Translations under genes and position numbers: made by a program | Assembly (NCBI GenBank): GCA_947396885.1 | Contig: OX377202.1 | Coordinates: 28,697,407-28,761,406 of the forward strand | Length of the DNA: 64,000 nucleotides | Direction of reading: 5' to 3' | DNA from: Heligmosomoides polygyrus polygyrus | Lineage: Eukaryota > Nematoda > Chromadorea > Rhabditida > Heligmosomidae | The notes under the pieces: model-generated | Databases searched by the model: none | Told to the model about the DNA's origin: nothing | The model's input: only the letters and a program-made list of their open reading frames with translations | Part shown: piece after piece, positions 32,313-43,933 of the stretch | Numbering within the stretch: position 1 is the stretch's first letter | How the letters are laid out: each line of letters begins with the position of its first letter

Positions 32313-32837
32313 GACTGTGTTCGCAAGGCCGAGCTAGACGACCTCGTAAGGGTCGTTGAGATACCCCCCGCCAACCTTAAGGCCCAGCTTGTTAGAAACC
32401 GCCTCTATGACAGCGCGTGTACTACTCCCTCCTGCATGGTCTGCCCGTACGGTAGGGAAGGCGACTGTAGAGTCTCGGGAACGGTGTACCTCATAACCTG
32501 CAGTCAATGCAATGAGGAATACATCGGTGAGACGGGCAGACCTCTTTGGGTCAGAGTGAAGGAGCACGTGGATGGACTGGACAAGTGCAAAGTCTCCACG
32601 CCTTTGGGGGAACACAGACTGCGAAGTCACAGTGGCGCAGTGGTTGGGATAGCGGTGACGATCCTAGCGCGTGAGTTCGATATCGCAGCGCGCAAAACCT
32701 TGGAAGCGTTGTGGATTGCGTTCAAGAACCCTGCGATCAATAGGAGAGAGGAACGCGTGGCCGTTACCCAGGAGCTGGCCCCATTTGCCGACCTCTGTGG
32801 GCTTGACCGTGGAGGGCGCCAGCCGGAGGGCCGCTGA
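32313..32837 (+). CDS. PLE GIY-YIG endonuclease domain, C-terminal fragment
   Basis: Open from the gap edge to a stop at 32837 (174 residues). First comes a linker with clustered cysteines (CTTPSCMVCPYGREGDC), the zinc-binding linker typical of PLEs. The GIY-YIG core follows: GTVYLITCSQC and EEYIGETGRPLWVRVKEH. The two tyrosines, the catalytic arginine (WVR), a glutamate (RKTLEALWI) and the late asparagine (NPAINRRE) are all present. This domain nicks target DNA to prime reverse transcription. There is no frameshift in the visible part. The ATG at 32436 is internal; the real start lies upstream of the gap. Confidence 0.88.
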   Translation, partial: DCVRKAELDDLVRVVEIPPANLKAQLVRNRLYDSACTTPSCMVCPYGREGDCRVSGTVYLITCSQCNEEYIGETGRPLWVRVKEHVDGLDKCKVSTPLGEHRLRSHSGAVVGIAVTILAREFDIAARKTLEALWIAFKNPAINRREERVAVTQELAPFADLCGLDRGGRQPEGR

Positions 32838-33037
32838 GGGGCTGACCCGAAGGGAGAGTTCATTCACCCAGTCGTTCTCCATCCGCGGGTGACCATCCAG
32901 CCTTTCGGCTGTTTCCATTAGGTCAGTCGGGTTGCCCTACTCCCTATTCGTTTCATTCCCTCATTAACTTTTGAGACTCCTGTAGCTTGAAATGATCCTT
33001 GGACGAGTAATTTCTCAAACTCTTTTTGACTTTTCCA
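32838..33037 (+). other. PLE 3' untranslated stretch
   Basis: Non-coding sequence between the endonuclease stop and the ribozyme-like motif. It contains a CCTTGGACGA block that is also found before the degenerate motif at 10690. Confidence 0.5.
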
Positions 33038-33073
33038 GGCTCTGAAGAAGGCGGTTACGCCGAAACGTAAGCC
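33038..33073 (+). ncRNA. Hammerhead-ribozyme-like motif of the PLE
   Basis: In order: helix I strand GGCU (33038-33041); core CUGAAGA (33042-33048); one unpaired A; helix II GGCG, loop GUUA, CGCC (33050-33061); core GAA; self-complementary ACGU as a two-base-pair helix III; A at the cleavage position (33069); then AGCC (33070-33073), pairing perfectly with GGCU. Such short-helix-III hammerheads are thought to work as dimers. Predicted cleavage is after 33069. The unpaired base before helix II is shared with 11238 and 47437. Confidence 0.75.
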
Positions 33074-33384
33074 GAATAAAGCTTCGATAACAATCTTGGC
33101 TCAACAGCTTCACGACATCTAAAAATGAAATTTTTATAAAATTATTACACCTTTAGGGCAGGTAAACTGGAAAAAAATTTAATAAGTTGTACTAAATTTT
33201 CCTTAAACAAAATTAATTTAACCAACTTGAACAGTCTGTAATTTAACATGCCCAAAGGTAACTTTGATTTGGAAGTGTTTTTTTTTTCGAGTTCAAGGTC
33301 CTAAAGCTAGCTTAGAAGAGTGTCTAATTTGATTTGAAAGGTGAATTCGAGGAGAATCGTATTTTTAATTACCTAAAAACATCT

Positions 33385-33620
33385 AAATTTCAAAACTGAA
33401 AAAGAATACGAAGTATAGAGCAGGTATAGCCTACCTTCAAGTTAGTAAGACCTTTCGGAATCAAAATATTCTTTCAAAATTCATTCAGCCAAACAAATTC
33501 TCTGTGCGGAGATATTTAGTACTTATTTTTGTTAGTTTGTTTTGATATTTGTTGTACTTCAGTTTTATCTCACTCATGTCTTATACAGAGTATTTCAATA
33601 AATAAATAAATAAATAAATC
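33385..33620 (+). repeat. Dispersed repeat with (AATA)n tail (copy B)
   Basis: Second copy of 4640-4866, with a cleaner AATAAATAAATAAATAAAT tail (33597-33618). Confidence 0.5.
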
Positions 33621-33890
33621 ACCCTACAACACAATTGCATCAATCAAACGATACCGCCTTTTGTATTGCCACCTATTATTGTATATCGCAAGAACAAGGT
33701 ATGAATTCTCGAATTTCAAGCTTGATCCTGCCTAGGGTGTACGACCATATTCCAGCGTCGTGTTGATAGAGTCGGCGACCAAAACTGATAAATAAATAGA
33801 CAAATCAAATAACTAAATAAATGAATTTTTGAAAATAATAAAACTGGAGGTCCGCTGCTTGAACAATGCGGCGTAAATCAGAAACATTGA

Positions 33891-34276
33891 TCTGTTAAAG
33901 CCTCCTGGCGAGACTACTATGATGCTATGCTATACCGTAGGTTGATGAACAAGAAAGGTTTCAAGATTATCTACGGCTTGCAAGTGAACCGTGCTCTAAA
34001 CAAGCAGTTTCTGGCTTTAAGATTCATTAGAGAAGCATTAAAAAGAACATGCTATCTAAGGCTACCTCTACGCCAACATTTCTGCCGTTTCCTAGACTTG
34101 CTGTACCATTGGTTCCACCTTCCTACGACAGATGTTTCTATACCAATTCAAAGAGCGCCGCATTGGAGCGCGTTGCTGCAAATGTGAGAAGATCTGATGC
34201 ACCACATGCAAGCGCTGCCTTGCAGTCATACGCTAGTCTGGCGAACCAAGCAATTAAGCATCCCTCCGTTTCATGA
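33891..34276 (+). pseudogene. Unrecognised coding-like stretch (copy B)
   Basis: Counterpart of 5146-5538. Here the first frame is longer: SWRDYYDAMLYRRLMNKKGF continues through NKQFLALRFIREALK to 34187. The second frame (34049-34276) ends QSYASLANQAIKHPSVS. The copy A insertion of two bases breaks the first frame, so B is nearer the ancestral state. Family not recognised. Confidence 0.35.
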
Positions 34277-34595
34277 TTTCCTTTAGACGTTGACCATGCT
34301 GTACAGCTGATTACAGATTTCGTTTCCGGGAAGAAATCGATTTCAACCTCTAAAGTTCTACCGGTATTGACTTCATGTTCTGACTAGCACATCATTCTCT
34401 ATTTCGAGCACAATGAGAGCTCGAATATGAACAAAGAACGATGATAAGTGGTCACTCTGCAACACGTATTTACTCACTTGCTACCATGAAAAGACATCAT
34501 GAATCGGTGGACAACCGAGCAAGTCAGCGTTTTATTCTCTGGTTTCGTACCAGTTGATTGATTTCTGAGACATGAAAGGATGGATTGACAAAGAA

Positions 34596-34664
34596 GAGCC
34601 TGACCGTGAACCAAGTCAGATACATGCAACAGCCGCGCTTCCTCCCACTGCGCTACATGCACTA
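34596..34664 (-). repeat. tRNA-like SINE head (copy B)
   Basis: Second copy of 5857-5925, with the same A-box-like TGTAGCGCAGTGGG and B-box-like TTGGTTCACGGTC on the minus strand. Confidence 0.4.
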
Positions 34665-36029
34665 GTTTGAAGTGTGTAAATCCCTTCAGAGGGAGTATGG
34701 CTCGACAGCGTCTAGCGCCGGCACTGCTTTGGTGGCGTAGCTTTCGTGACTGTTTAGAAGATTTAGATGATGCGATTAGCCTTACGATAATCTTCCTGAA
34801 TTAAACTGATGTGTTGTTCCTTCACCATAAACCCACTGCTGAGCCAGGCGTCTGCGTCAATGTCAACGTCTGTTTTAATGAAAATAGCCCCTTTCTATTT
34901 CTACATTTAGACCAACTAAACCTTTATGAGGATCGCAATGCAGAAGAGTCATTGGCGTGCTTCGCTATGTTGCTATCAGAATATTGACTGCCTTTTAACT
35001 CTGTCAGAAGATAAAAGAAGGAAAGGAAAAAGATGACTGGAAGGTTCGCACTGCATCATATCTCAGATAAGCAGCAGTTTGATGGCTCTGGTTGCATATT
35101 GAATAATTGGCAAATGGAAGTCATGCAACATGCAAGAGTTGTGGTATGTGAATAGAGCAAAATTATACTGTTTTGTTGAAAAGTTAGGCGCGAAAGAACG
35201 CTTACTCATGACAGAAGAAATTCCTCATTAAGCCACAAAAATCTGTACCATTAGCCCTATGGACTGTAGGAATCTAACTGAACTATTCCACTTTTAAACT
35301 GCGATCGTGCACGACTCTGGTTATCCAATTTAGATGGGATGAGAAAAATATAGCATTGGCTCGGCTTTGAACAACTGGAAAGAGAGGAGTAACCTGCTAA
35401 AAAAAGAAAGTGTTTTTAAAGGGGACCACTTCGGGTGGAGCGATGAATCAATCAATGAATTTCCCGAAAGGCTTTCCCGAAATCAACCAGTTAACCAAGA
35501 GTGCCAGCTTCATTCTTGGTTAGGTACCTGTTCTGTTGTGGAAGGTAGACCCTAAAGCAAAAGCAATTCGTTTTAGATTGATCCACCGCAGGATTGCTCT
35601 GCACTGCGTATTATATTTGCTAGATGGGTTTTAAACTTGCAAAAACACAGTGTAGAGGGCGGTCGCTATCTCGGTTTCTGCTTTTGAGTTTGTAAAATAA
35701 CCACTTCTTCAAAGCAATGGTTGAAAACAGGATTCCATGTAAATTCGGGAATCAGTGGCATCTGATGATGATGAATTTCTGTTTTCGGCTAACTCTCCAG
35801 CATCCTTCTCTGATTGTAAACCATATGAGTGCTTTTTGAGCCATTGTTCTCAGCTCGTAGCGATACTCATTGTCCTGTCTTTAAGATCTCCTCCTTCTGT
35901 GGTTTCTCTTTATTAAAAAGCTCTATCACAATACAATCATAACAGGCTATGTCACGGTGGTGAAGGAAGCATCACAGGATAAACGAAATGAAATGAAATG
36001 TTTGTTTCACGCTATCAAGCACCTTGTAC
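34665..36029. other. No gene seen (copy B)
   Basis: Counterpart of 5926-7284, with scattered differences and no coding signature. Confidence 0.4.
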
Positions 36030-36325
36030 CCAAAATAAAAAAGGGTAAAGGACAGTATTTATCAATTCCTTTAAGGATGCGAGAGCATTCTACTTCTACG
36101 GGATGTCGCTGAGGCAATTTGAATGCGTTATTAGACACTATGACTTACTGTGATCAGCCAATGTACAGGTCACTTTCTATCCTTCCCAGACGAGTTTGGT
36201 AGCAATTCACCGACCACGGAAGAATCGAAGCCTTGATTGGCTTAGGCAGGAAATCGAAGTCAGGACCTGGTATCGGATGAGCGCGACAGACGACACCTCC
36301 TCCCGAAACCACACGCCTTTCACTT
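36030..36325 (-). repeat. SINE-like element, diverged (copy B)
   Basis: Counterpart of 7285-7580. Confidence 0.6.
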
Positions 36326-36359
36326 AACGGCTCATTCTTGTTACAGGAGCAGAAGATTT

Positions 36360-36629
36360 TTGTACACCTCTTTTATATTAATTTCTAAGTCAAGGGGTAA
36401 CTTTCCTACTCACTTTTCACATTCACTAGTGGCTGATTCAGTAGATTATAAGCAAATGGCGAACCTAGGAAGTGAAACTTCGGCTCCGAATGGCAGCTCA
36501 ACTAGGTCAAGAACAAATACTCACAAATATTGCTGTGTTTCTGCATCTGTAAGTGCGGGACGAGATCCAAATCTGCAGCGGCTTCAAATTTGTTTCCATT
36601 CTGACACTTTAAAGCTTCACTGTAGCTAA
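36360..36629 (+). pseudogene. Possible THAP-like zinc-finger start (copy B)
   Basis: Counterpart of 7611-7880, reading HKYCCVSASVSAGRDPNLQR. The proline after CCV is replaced by serine, weakening the THAP resemblance further. Same reservations as for copy A. Confidence 0.22.
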
Positions 36630-37784
36630 AGCAATGTACGGCGAGCAAACGGGAGTTGATCTCGAGTGTGTCACCCTGAGTAAGGAGCTTACAATTGGAG
36701 GCTATTTAGCTACCACGAATTCGTACAACACTACGCTATCTGTTTAGTGGCACCGCGTAAAAACGCAACAACATCTTGAATTCTTGCTTAGTAAGGCTGT
36801 GCGGGAGCGAGTATTGCGCTGGTAAGGAGTGCCGGCTTACTCAAGCATTCAGAAGCGTTGCCATGTCAGCCCTTCCTGGTTTAATTGCCGAGAATCCCAA
36901 AAATTCCATCCCTTCACAGTCACTGAATTGATACCAGATTTGCCTTGAAGGACAATACAATGACCTGCCCAGATATTAGCTAACACACCTCACGGTATAC
37001 CCCAAACACACATTCAAAGTGCAGCCACAGCATCCACGAGTGGAAAGCGTTCCCAATCCCAGAGAAGGAATGAACCTCAATATTCCATCTTTTATTGACT
37101 AGGGAAAGCGTATTTGATACAGCGTCCGGAATTTCACCTGATCCGTTGAAACATTATCCAGCAGAGGATAGCTACGACAGTTGAGCGGTTTTCTCCTCAA
37201 ATTTCAATTCTAGTCAGCGAAGAACTTGAGGAACCAGTAGCGCATGCGGCTCAGACAGCGTAGGCGCTGTAAGGCGCTGTCTACGATCCGATGGTTCTTA
37301 AAGCCTGACGTTAGTGTTGACGCAAACGACAACATTTCGTTGAGAGGGCATATTTTAAGAAACACCACGGCATCAGCGAGAGACGGAGGATCAGCATAAT
37401 GCCACCGCGATACCGAGAATCTTTTAAACTTCCACGCAATTTACGACATTTAAAAATGGCGTCGACACACGTGAAGCAGACGAATTTACTAACATCATAA
37501 ATCGGGAGACCTACGACTTACGCACAGCAGGAGATAAGAGATATAGCGAAACACCTACCAGCTGGAAGTAAGAAATCAAATGTCCTCTACATATCTGGGA
37601 AACAGTACTTTTGCCGATACATTTTCGTCGGTTTGTGAGCTTTACTTCACAGATAGCATATCTTGATTCAGATTCAACAAGCTGAGAGAAGCTGAGGGCC
37701 GTTGCACTCACTTATTTATTATGCACAAAGCGGCGCGCTAATACATCAAGGAACATTAGGTACCTAATCAGCTAACGTCACCGC
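36630..37784. other. No supported gene (copy B)
   Basis: Counterpart of 7881-9042. Small frames are not conserved between the copies. Confidence 0.4.
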
Positions 37785-37910
37785 AGGAAGGATAAAGGAT
37801 AAAGGAGGCGTTATTCAATCCCTTTTAGGATGCGCCACGCATTCTACTTCAACGGGATATCGTGGAGGCGATTTGAATATGTATTTGGCCATACAATGAC
37901 TTGCGCTAGC
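37785..37910 (-). repeat. SINE-like element, truncated (copy B)
   Basis: Counterpart of 9043-9163 with the same 5' truncation point. Confidence 0.65.
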
Positions 37911-38104
37911 CATAGAGGGGGAAGCAGGGGTGAAATCCTCTTCCTGGACTAACAAAATTCTTGCTTCTCTTCAACAATGACTCCGAAAATGACTATAAAG
38001 ATTAAAAATAAACAGATAAAAACCAAAAAGCAAATAAATGGAAAAAATATAAAAAATTATTTATAAATAAAGATCAAACAATAAATAAGATATAATAGGG
38101 CCTC

Positions 38105-38290
38105 TACAAAGTCTCGCGGCAGCACCCCGAGAACTCGTCCATATCGCTCCCGCCGCAGTGGGACCCACGCTGCCACTATGGTGGAAGCCGCGGCGCGGAC
38201 GAGTTGTCGCGGAGCCGCCGCACGCAAGGGTCCCCGAGGGCTGCCGCAGTTCACGGCGACTCTCACCCGCAGCGCCAGGAGCTACGGGTG
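38105..38290. other. GC-rich island with terminal hairpin (copy B)
   Basis: Counterpart of 9365-9545, including the CTCACCCG and CGGGTGAG hairpin arms. Confidence 0.4.
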
Positions 38291-39002
38291 AGACCATTTT
38301 TTAAAACGAATCTACATGCTAGGGATATAGTAGGTTGCTGGATTATTTCCGTCCATAAAGGAGCTTGACAACCAACAATATAATGACCGTTAGTGTCGAC
38401 AAATGGAGGCGTGTGGAACTGCAACCAAAGCGTAACGCAATTAACCTTAGCACGATGTTAGCTAACCTTAATTGCACTGAAAATCTCTGTGGCCTTCCAG
38501 TCACAAGGTAGTCGTCTGAGATTTAAGGAAAACCTTTGCACAGAAATGCAACAACAAAGCAAACCGTTCTTGTAAGAATGAGCTATAACTGTATCGGGCA
38601 GACCTCCCGGACTCAACAAGGCATCGGAGGGAATGCTGTCGTCACAAGGGCCACTTCATTACCTTCCAAGCTGCTTGTCAAGCGAGGTACTTTTGGTGGA
38701 GGTAGATCGACAAAAGTGAGAGCAAGCGCAAAATGGCGCAGAACTGTTGAGTTATAAGAAGTGTTCTATTAGATTTCGGTGCTTAGATTCAAGGACTCCT
38801 AACTTGACTTGGAAAACGCTTCTTCACAAAAGAAAAAGGGTTTCGCTTACTACATCTTTGACATTCCCAGAGGTCGCAACTGCCGGCAAAAGCACGCAGT
38901 ATTGCGTACAATAACCCTCGCGGCGCCGCACCGCCCGTCGCTGTCATGGCGGGTCCGCGGCACCCGCAAGACTCTGTTGCCGGCCATAGAATGATATGTA
39001 TG

Positions 39003-39290
39003 TGAGAGGGCGTGTGTAGAGCAGTCGGAGGAGATGACTGTTGTCGCGTGCATCCGATACCAGGTTCGAGGTTTGGATTTCCCGCCCAGCCTGGCTAAAC
39101 CTTTCCTCCCTCCGGGGTAGGTGAATTGGTGCCAAACTTTTCAGGGACGGATACAGCACTGACTTGTTCATCGGCTGGCCACCGCAGTCATTGTACGGCC
39201 AATTACGCATTCAAATACCATCCCATTAAGGTAGAATGCGAAGCGCATCCCAAAAAGGGATAATCCCCATCCTTCATCCTTTATCATTTA
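39003..39290 (+). repeat. tRNA-derived SINE-like element (copy B)
   Basis: Counterpart of 10262-10553. The A box (tgtagagcagtcgg) and B box (ggttcgaggtt) are both kept. Confidence 0.75.
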
Positions 39291-39429
39291 TGTACTCATA
39301 CGCATTTTCCCATTAAATTGAACACTTTTCAAATCAAATTGAACAGAAGAGTTTCGTTCCATCTCTTCATCTTCCTAGACTTCTGTGGTCCTTGAGCGAA
39401 TAACCTATCAAAGTTCCCCTGTTTTTTCA

Positions 39430-39465
39430 GGCTCTAACGAAGGCAGTTGCACCGAAACCTTAGCC
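39430..39465 (+). ncRNA. Degenerate hammerhead-like motif (copy B)
   Basis: Counterpart of 10690-10725. It has additional damage: the ACGU of helix III is now ACCU. Confidence 0.45.
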
Positions 39466-40218
39466 GGAATAACATATAATAACAATCTTGACACCAAGCT
39501 CGAGGCGATTCTTCGATTTCAGTTTAACACTATAACAAAATTCAGCGACGATCGAACATGGAATATAGAGATTGAATATTTTTAATATTTGGTTGAGTCG
39601 TAAGTTTGGCAACAAAATTTGTCTTCCAGCAAAAATAGGATTATACCACAAAACAAAAATGATTTACTTGAACGAAGTAATTGACGTTATTATCAATAAG
39701 TTTCTTCCGCTTTTCATGCACTGAGTGGATTACATCCCTGAAGAATTTGCTCGGTTTAGATCTGAAGAAGTCGTCGTGACCTCATCGACTTCGGCAAAGC
39801 GAAGTGACCCATCGACCGAAGCTGATGAAAGTCAGACGGCACAATGTCCGGGGTGTATGGGTGTTGCTTGATTTTGGAGCAACCCAATTTCTAGAATTTT
39901 TCGAGTTCTGCCTTTAATAATTTTTGCTGGGGCTAGTCGGGTTGTTGGCAAAAGCGAGCGTAGAGGATGGCTTAACTACGTGAAGCAGCTCCCGGTGCAC
40001 GACCACAACACATCCAACAAATGCACAGCAGGACCTTCTTTCGCTGGAGCTCCGGTTTTGGCGTCAGAAGCCTGGCGCGCTGCGTTTTAGCCATTGCTTT
40101 CCAGCTTCGCGGCTCGTTAAGCATCCGCTTTTCACCGCTAATAAAGATTCAACCCGGGCTCAGGGTCAAGCTTGAGGTTCGGGAATCGAAGGGAGGGGTC
40201 TTACTATAGCGTCGTCTG

Positions 40219-40230
40219 GAGGGGGGGGGG
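40219..40230 (+). repeat. Poly-G tract (copy B)
   Basis: Shorter counterpart of the G runs at 11652-11674. Confidence 0.6.
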
Positions 40231-40321
40231 AGGTGTACTCTCCCGGTTTTGGCAGAGGATTCTCTCCAAATTCAGGCTTTTAGATGATGTTTACATCTAT
40301 TAATAAGATGTTTTTTTCAGG

Positions 40322-40638
40322 TGTGGCTACGACAATGTGGAGATATACAAGCACTTGCGTTTCCTGGAGTTAAAAAAGTAGGATTGAATATCAAAAAAAT
40401 GTTTGATGCCGATTACTGCGTAATGAAAAATAAAGATTTCTTGTCTGCAGATTTAAAGTCAATGAGAGGTTTTCATTTTTTCGGATTTTCCCAGGACCTC
40501 ATGGACACGGTAGTTTTCTGCCTGAAGAAGCGACATCTACTTCGAGAATTGCACTCTACAAAATTTCAAGTGTTAATTACTGAGAAGGACCTAAGTGCTT
40601 TCCCCACAAGGTTTTTGAAGCGGTCTTCGAATCGATGA
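40322..40638 (+). pseudogene. Unrecognised coding-like stretch (copy B)
   Basis: Counterpart of 11775-12079 but open for 105 codons: VWLRQCGDIQALAFPGVKKV, then FSQDLMDTVVFCLKKRHLLR and KFQVLITEKDLSAFP. It follows a splice-acceptor-like TTTTTTTCAG (40311-40320). The longer frame and protein-like composition suggest a decayed or real exon. Family unknown. Confidence 0.38.
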
Positions 40639-40639
40639 C

Positions 40640-42440
40640 GGAATGGCAACCGAAGGATGGACTTGCTCGAAAAGTAATTTCTCTCCTGCAGGAAACAGCA
40701 TCAGAAAGTGAAATCGTACCCTATAATACTTTGAGCCTATTTGACAAACAGTTATAAAACTGTGTTTCTCTGAAAAGATATTCTACATGGAAGATGCTAC
40801 TTCTAGAACCCGCTTCTTAAAGCATAAAAACACATTTAGTAAAACTTAACGAATTTTCCAGGAGCCCCAAAAAGTCTTTGAGTTACGGCAGTTTACCTGC
40901 GGCTACTGCGTTCTTTGACATGATCGGTCGCAATCTAAATATGGATGGACTCCTCGCTGAATTTTTTTTTCCGCCTTCTGAAGGACTGGACAACAGAGAG
41001 TGGAGTTGTGCCATATAAAATTTCAAGTCTTGCCAAAGATACAGTAAAAAAACAAGCTTCTCCGCTGCGAGAAAGGTATGATTAGGATGGATCGCGATCG
41101 ATCTGTAAAAAATGATGATTTTCTGGATCAAACGGGTTGAATCGACCTCTGGTCGACTCTGCACCAACGTCATCGGAGCATAATATTGAACGTTTACAAA
41201 AATACTCACAACTCGGTAAGTTTTTCGAATTTTTAAAATTTTGCTAACTTTTTACAAACTAGACGAAATTCGCTTTCTTACCATGCAAGAAACATTGCCC
41301 AAAGAAGAGTCTTCATATGCGGCGGGAGGGGTCCAATTTCTGGTCCATTTCGCAAAAATACTTACGAAAATCGATCCCCACCCACCGCCGCGCATGAAGT
41401 CCCCTTTTTTAGAAATCCGTTTTTATATCATAAGAAAGCATATTTGCTCTATTTTTTGATGACAAAAAGGGATTTTTGATTTTCGGAAAAGTCCCTAGTC
41501 ATGATAAATTTTGTGAAGCCGTGAACTGAATCCTTCACCGTCGTTATCGGAATGATTTCACAAAAATGTTTGACTCAGCTATTTTTCGTATTGTTCTGTG
41601 ACCTCTTTTCATTGTTCCATTGAGCCGAAACCGCTCCTAAAAATAAGAACCTATTTTGTATTAAAGGGATCAAAATGCACATAAAACCTTGAACAAATCA
41701 AGATATGTAAGGAATAAAACAGTGGAAGAGAGAGAGGGGGGGGTCGTACGAATTTCGCTTCGGAGTGGGGGGAGGTCGTAAATTTTCAGCAAAAATCGAA
41801 CCCCACGCTTCACCCTGCCCGGGCCCCCTCTCTTGAACCGGTGCCGGAGCTCTCGGCAGTCGGAAGCACAGCGATTTACGTCGGTTTCCGTCAGAGCGTG
41901 AGGCACTGACAAAGGCAGTTTTGGTGACCTTTCAGTCTTCTGCACCGATTAGCGGCGGTTCACTGAGAGGTTGGAGATCAGCGGTCAGTCCTAGTGTAGT
42001 TTGAAAAGAATTCGACTTGATGGATTTGCGCAGGCGCTCTTTGTTTACAGCAGTTGTTCCTCCAGGGAGTGGTTTGCCTTTGTTGCCGTTCTGGGCGGAG
42101 AGGAATTTATGATAGCACCAATAATTTATTCGGTTAGGAGTGGACTTGCCCATGACTTTCTGAACGTGATTGACCCCCGTTGCTGGGTTGCTTCTGAGCT
42201 TGAACTAATTGAAAATGAAATCACACACTTTTCCACTCTGAGTGGTCATCGTTCTAGAGAATAATTCTTTTCAACAATGCAGGCAAATTTAACGAGTCAT
42301 GACTCAAAATGATCGCTAGAAAACAAGCTTTCAAACAGAGTATAGTGCATAAGAGGGCTTACGTTGAATTCTAGAACAAACAGAAATATTGCAAAACTTA
42401 TGACTCAACCTAATACAATATTTGTGCTAGTTTAATGCTC
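40640..42440. other. No supported gene (copy B)
   Basis: Counterpart of 12080-13870, with short G-rich runs. Confidence 0.4.
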
Positions 42441-42452
42441 GATTCCAATCTT

Positions 42453-42489
42453 TATTGACGACGTATCGGGCACAAGCCCTTTGTCAGGA
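42453..42489 (-). ncRNA. Decayed hammerhead-like relic (copy B)
   Basis: Counterpart of 13893-13929 with the same altered core. Confidence 0.4.
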
Positions 42490-42810
42490 CTAAATATAAT
42501 ACAATAACTAATGGAGCACGCAACACAAGGACAAGGAATACAGACCTGGGATCCATGCTTTAACGCGGGATGGAGAAAAGACGTGTTCCTAGACGCTGGT
42601 GAGCCGAAAATGGAGAGCAGAGGGTGATAGTTGGTAGCTCTGAATGTTTCGCAAAGTTCCTGTGTGCTAATCCATTCTCTCCCAGAGGGGCCTCACTGTT
42701 GACTCTAAAGAAATGTCTTTACAAGACGCACAGACCAACTTGTACACCACACACTTCATTTGGCCAAGTTCGCAAACGCATACTTATGTTGTTATATGTT
42801 TATACTGAAG

Positions 42811-43933
42811 CTTGACAGATCTTCCTTAGCTCGTCAATGCTGTGCCATGCTATGCTCCTTCCTGATTGTTTAGGTGTCTGTGTTGAATGTCCCTGTTTAT
42901 TTTATTGTTGTAGCTCCTAATATGCTTGCCGAATTCACTTGTTGATAAGAGAATCATAGAAGCAGTACTTCTGGCAGTTCCATGAAGGTGTCGCCGTTCA
43001 TGCAAGGTTATTTTGAAGCTATCAGTCTCTCCCACTATTAATCTTTTCTTCAGTGGCTTTCTCCTTAACGTGTCTAAATTTACGCTAATCCGCTATATCC
43101 AACTGCAACTAATCGACAATATGCGGCTGTTGCCTTTAGAAGAATATTTGCTCATGATCCAGGCAGATATCTCCAGCAAAGTCATGATAAATCCACACTC
43201 TGCCCACTGTTCAGTGATGGTTTTCAGAAAAAAGTGGTCGGCAGTTAAATTGTAAAATTTTGGGAGAAGTTTTCCATTGTTAAACTTGTATTCTGCAAAA
43301 TTCAAGAACGTCTGTTGTCATGACATACATCCACTGTGTGTGTGGTGTAGCGAAATCACTGAAATGGTGCTCTTCCGAGCAATAGCAATTGAATAACAAG
43401 CTTAACTGGTTAAGTTTTAAGTTTTCTGTTAGATTTTTCCAATTTTGCAGATTACAAATTTAATAATAGAAAACTTCACCCAAAGTTTTACAATTTAACT
43501 GCCGACCACCAAGCTACTTCTGAAAACCATCACTGAACAGCGGGCAGAGTGTGGATTGGCTTGGCTTTGCTGGATAATATCTGCCTGGATCATGAGCAAA
43601 TATTCTTCTCAAGGCAACTGCGGCATGTTGTCGATTAGTTGCAGTTGGGTATAGGGGTTAGCGTAAACCATGACACATCTAGAAGAGCCACTGAAGAAAA
43701 GATTAATAGTGGGAGGGACTGATAGCTTCAGAATTAGCTTGCATGAACGGCGGCACTTTCATGGAACTGCCAGAAGTACTGCTTCTATGATTCTCTTATC
43801 AACAAGTGAAATCGGCAAACAGATTAGGAGCCTCAATAACCAAAATAAACCGCGACATTCAACACAGACACCTAAGCAATCAGGAAGGAACATAGTATAG
43901 CACAACATTAACGAGCTAAGGAAGATCTCCCAA
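42811..43933. repeat. Foldback element, uninterrupted (copy B)
   Basis: Arms 42811-43313 and 43440-43933 are inverted copies of each other around a ~125-base spacer. This is the undisturbed form of the element split by the LINE in copy A; the LINE's empty site is near 43725-43731 (CTGATAG|CTTCAGAATT). Arm frames on opposite strands both encode GTDSFRI(T/S)LHERR, simply because the arms are copies. Confidence 0.7.

Larger units (their letters stand above)
32311..33110 (+). mobile_element. Penelope-like element, 3' part
   Basis: GIY-YIG endonuclease frame, then about 200 bases of 3' UTR and a hammerhead-like motif with an AATAAAG-containing end. Endonuclease-positive PLEs carry a C-terminal GIY-YIG domain and are known to contain hammerhead motifs in their terminal repeats, so the two findings support each other. 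The RT domain is not visible; the frame enters from the gap. Copy B starts within a few bases of the element's end (33110-33117). Confidence 0.85.

Noticed and set aside
32313..32837. Homing endonuclease of an organelle intron or phage
   Set aside because: The cysteine-rich linker and the downstream hammerhead and 3' end are those of a Penelope-like element.
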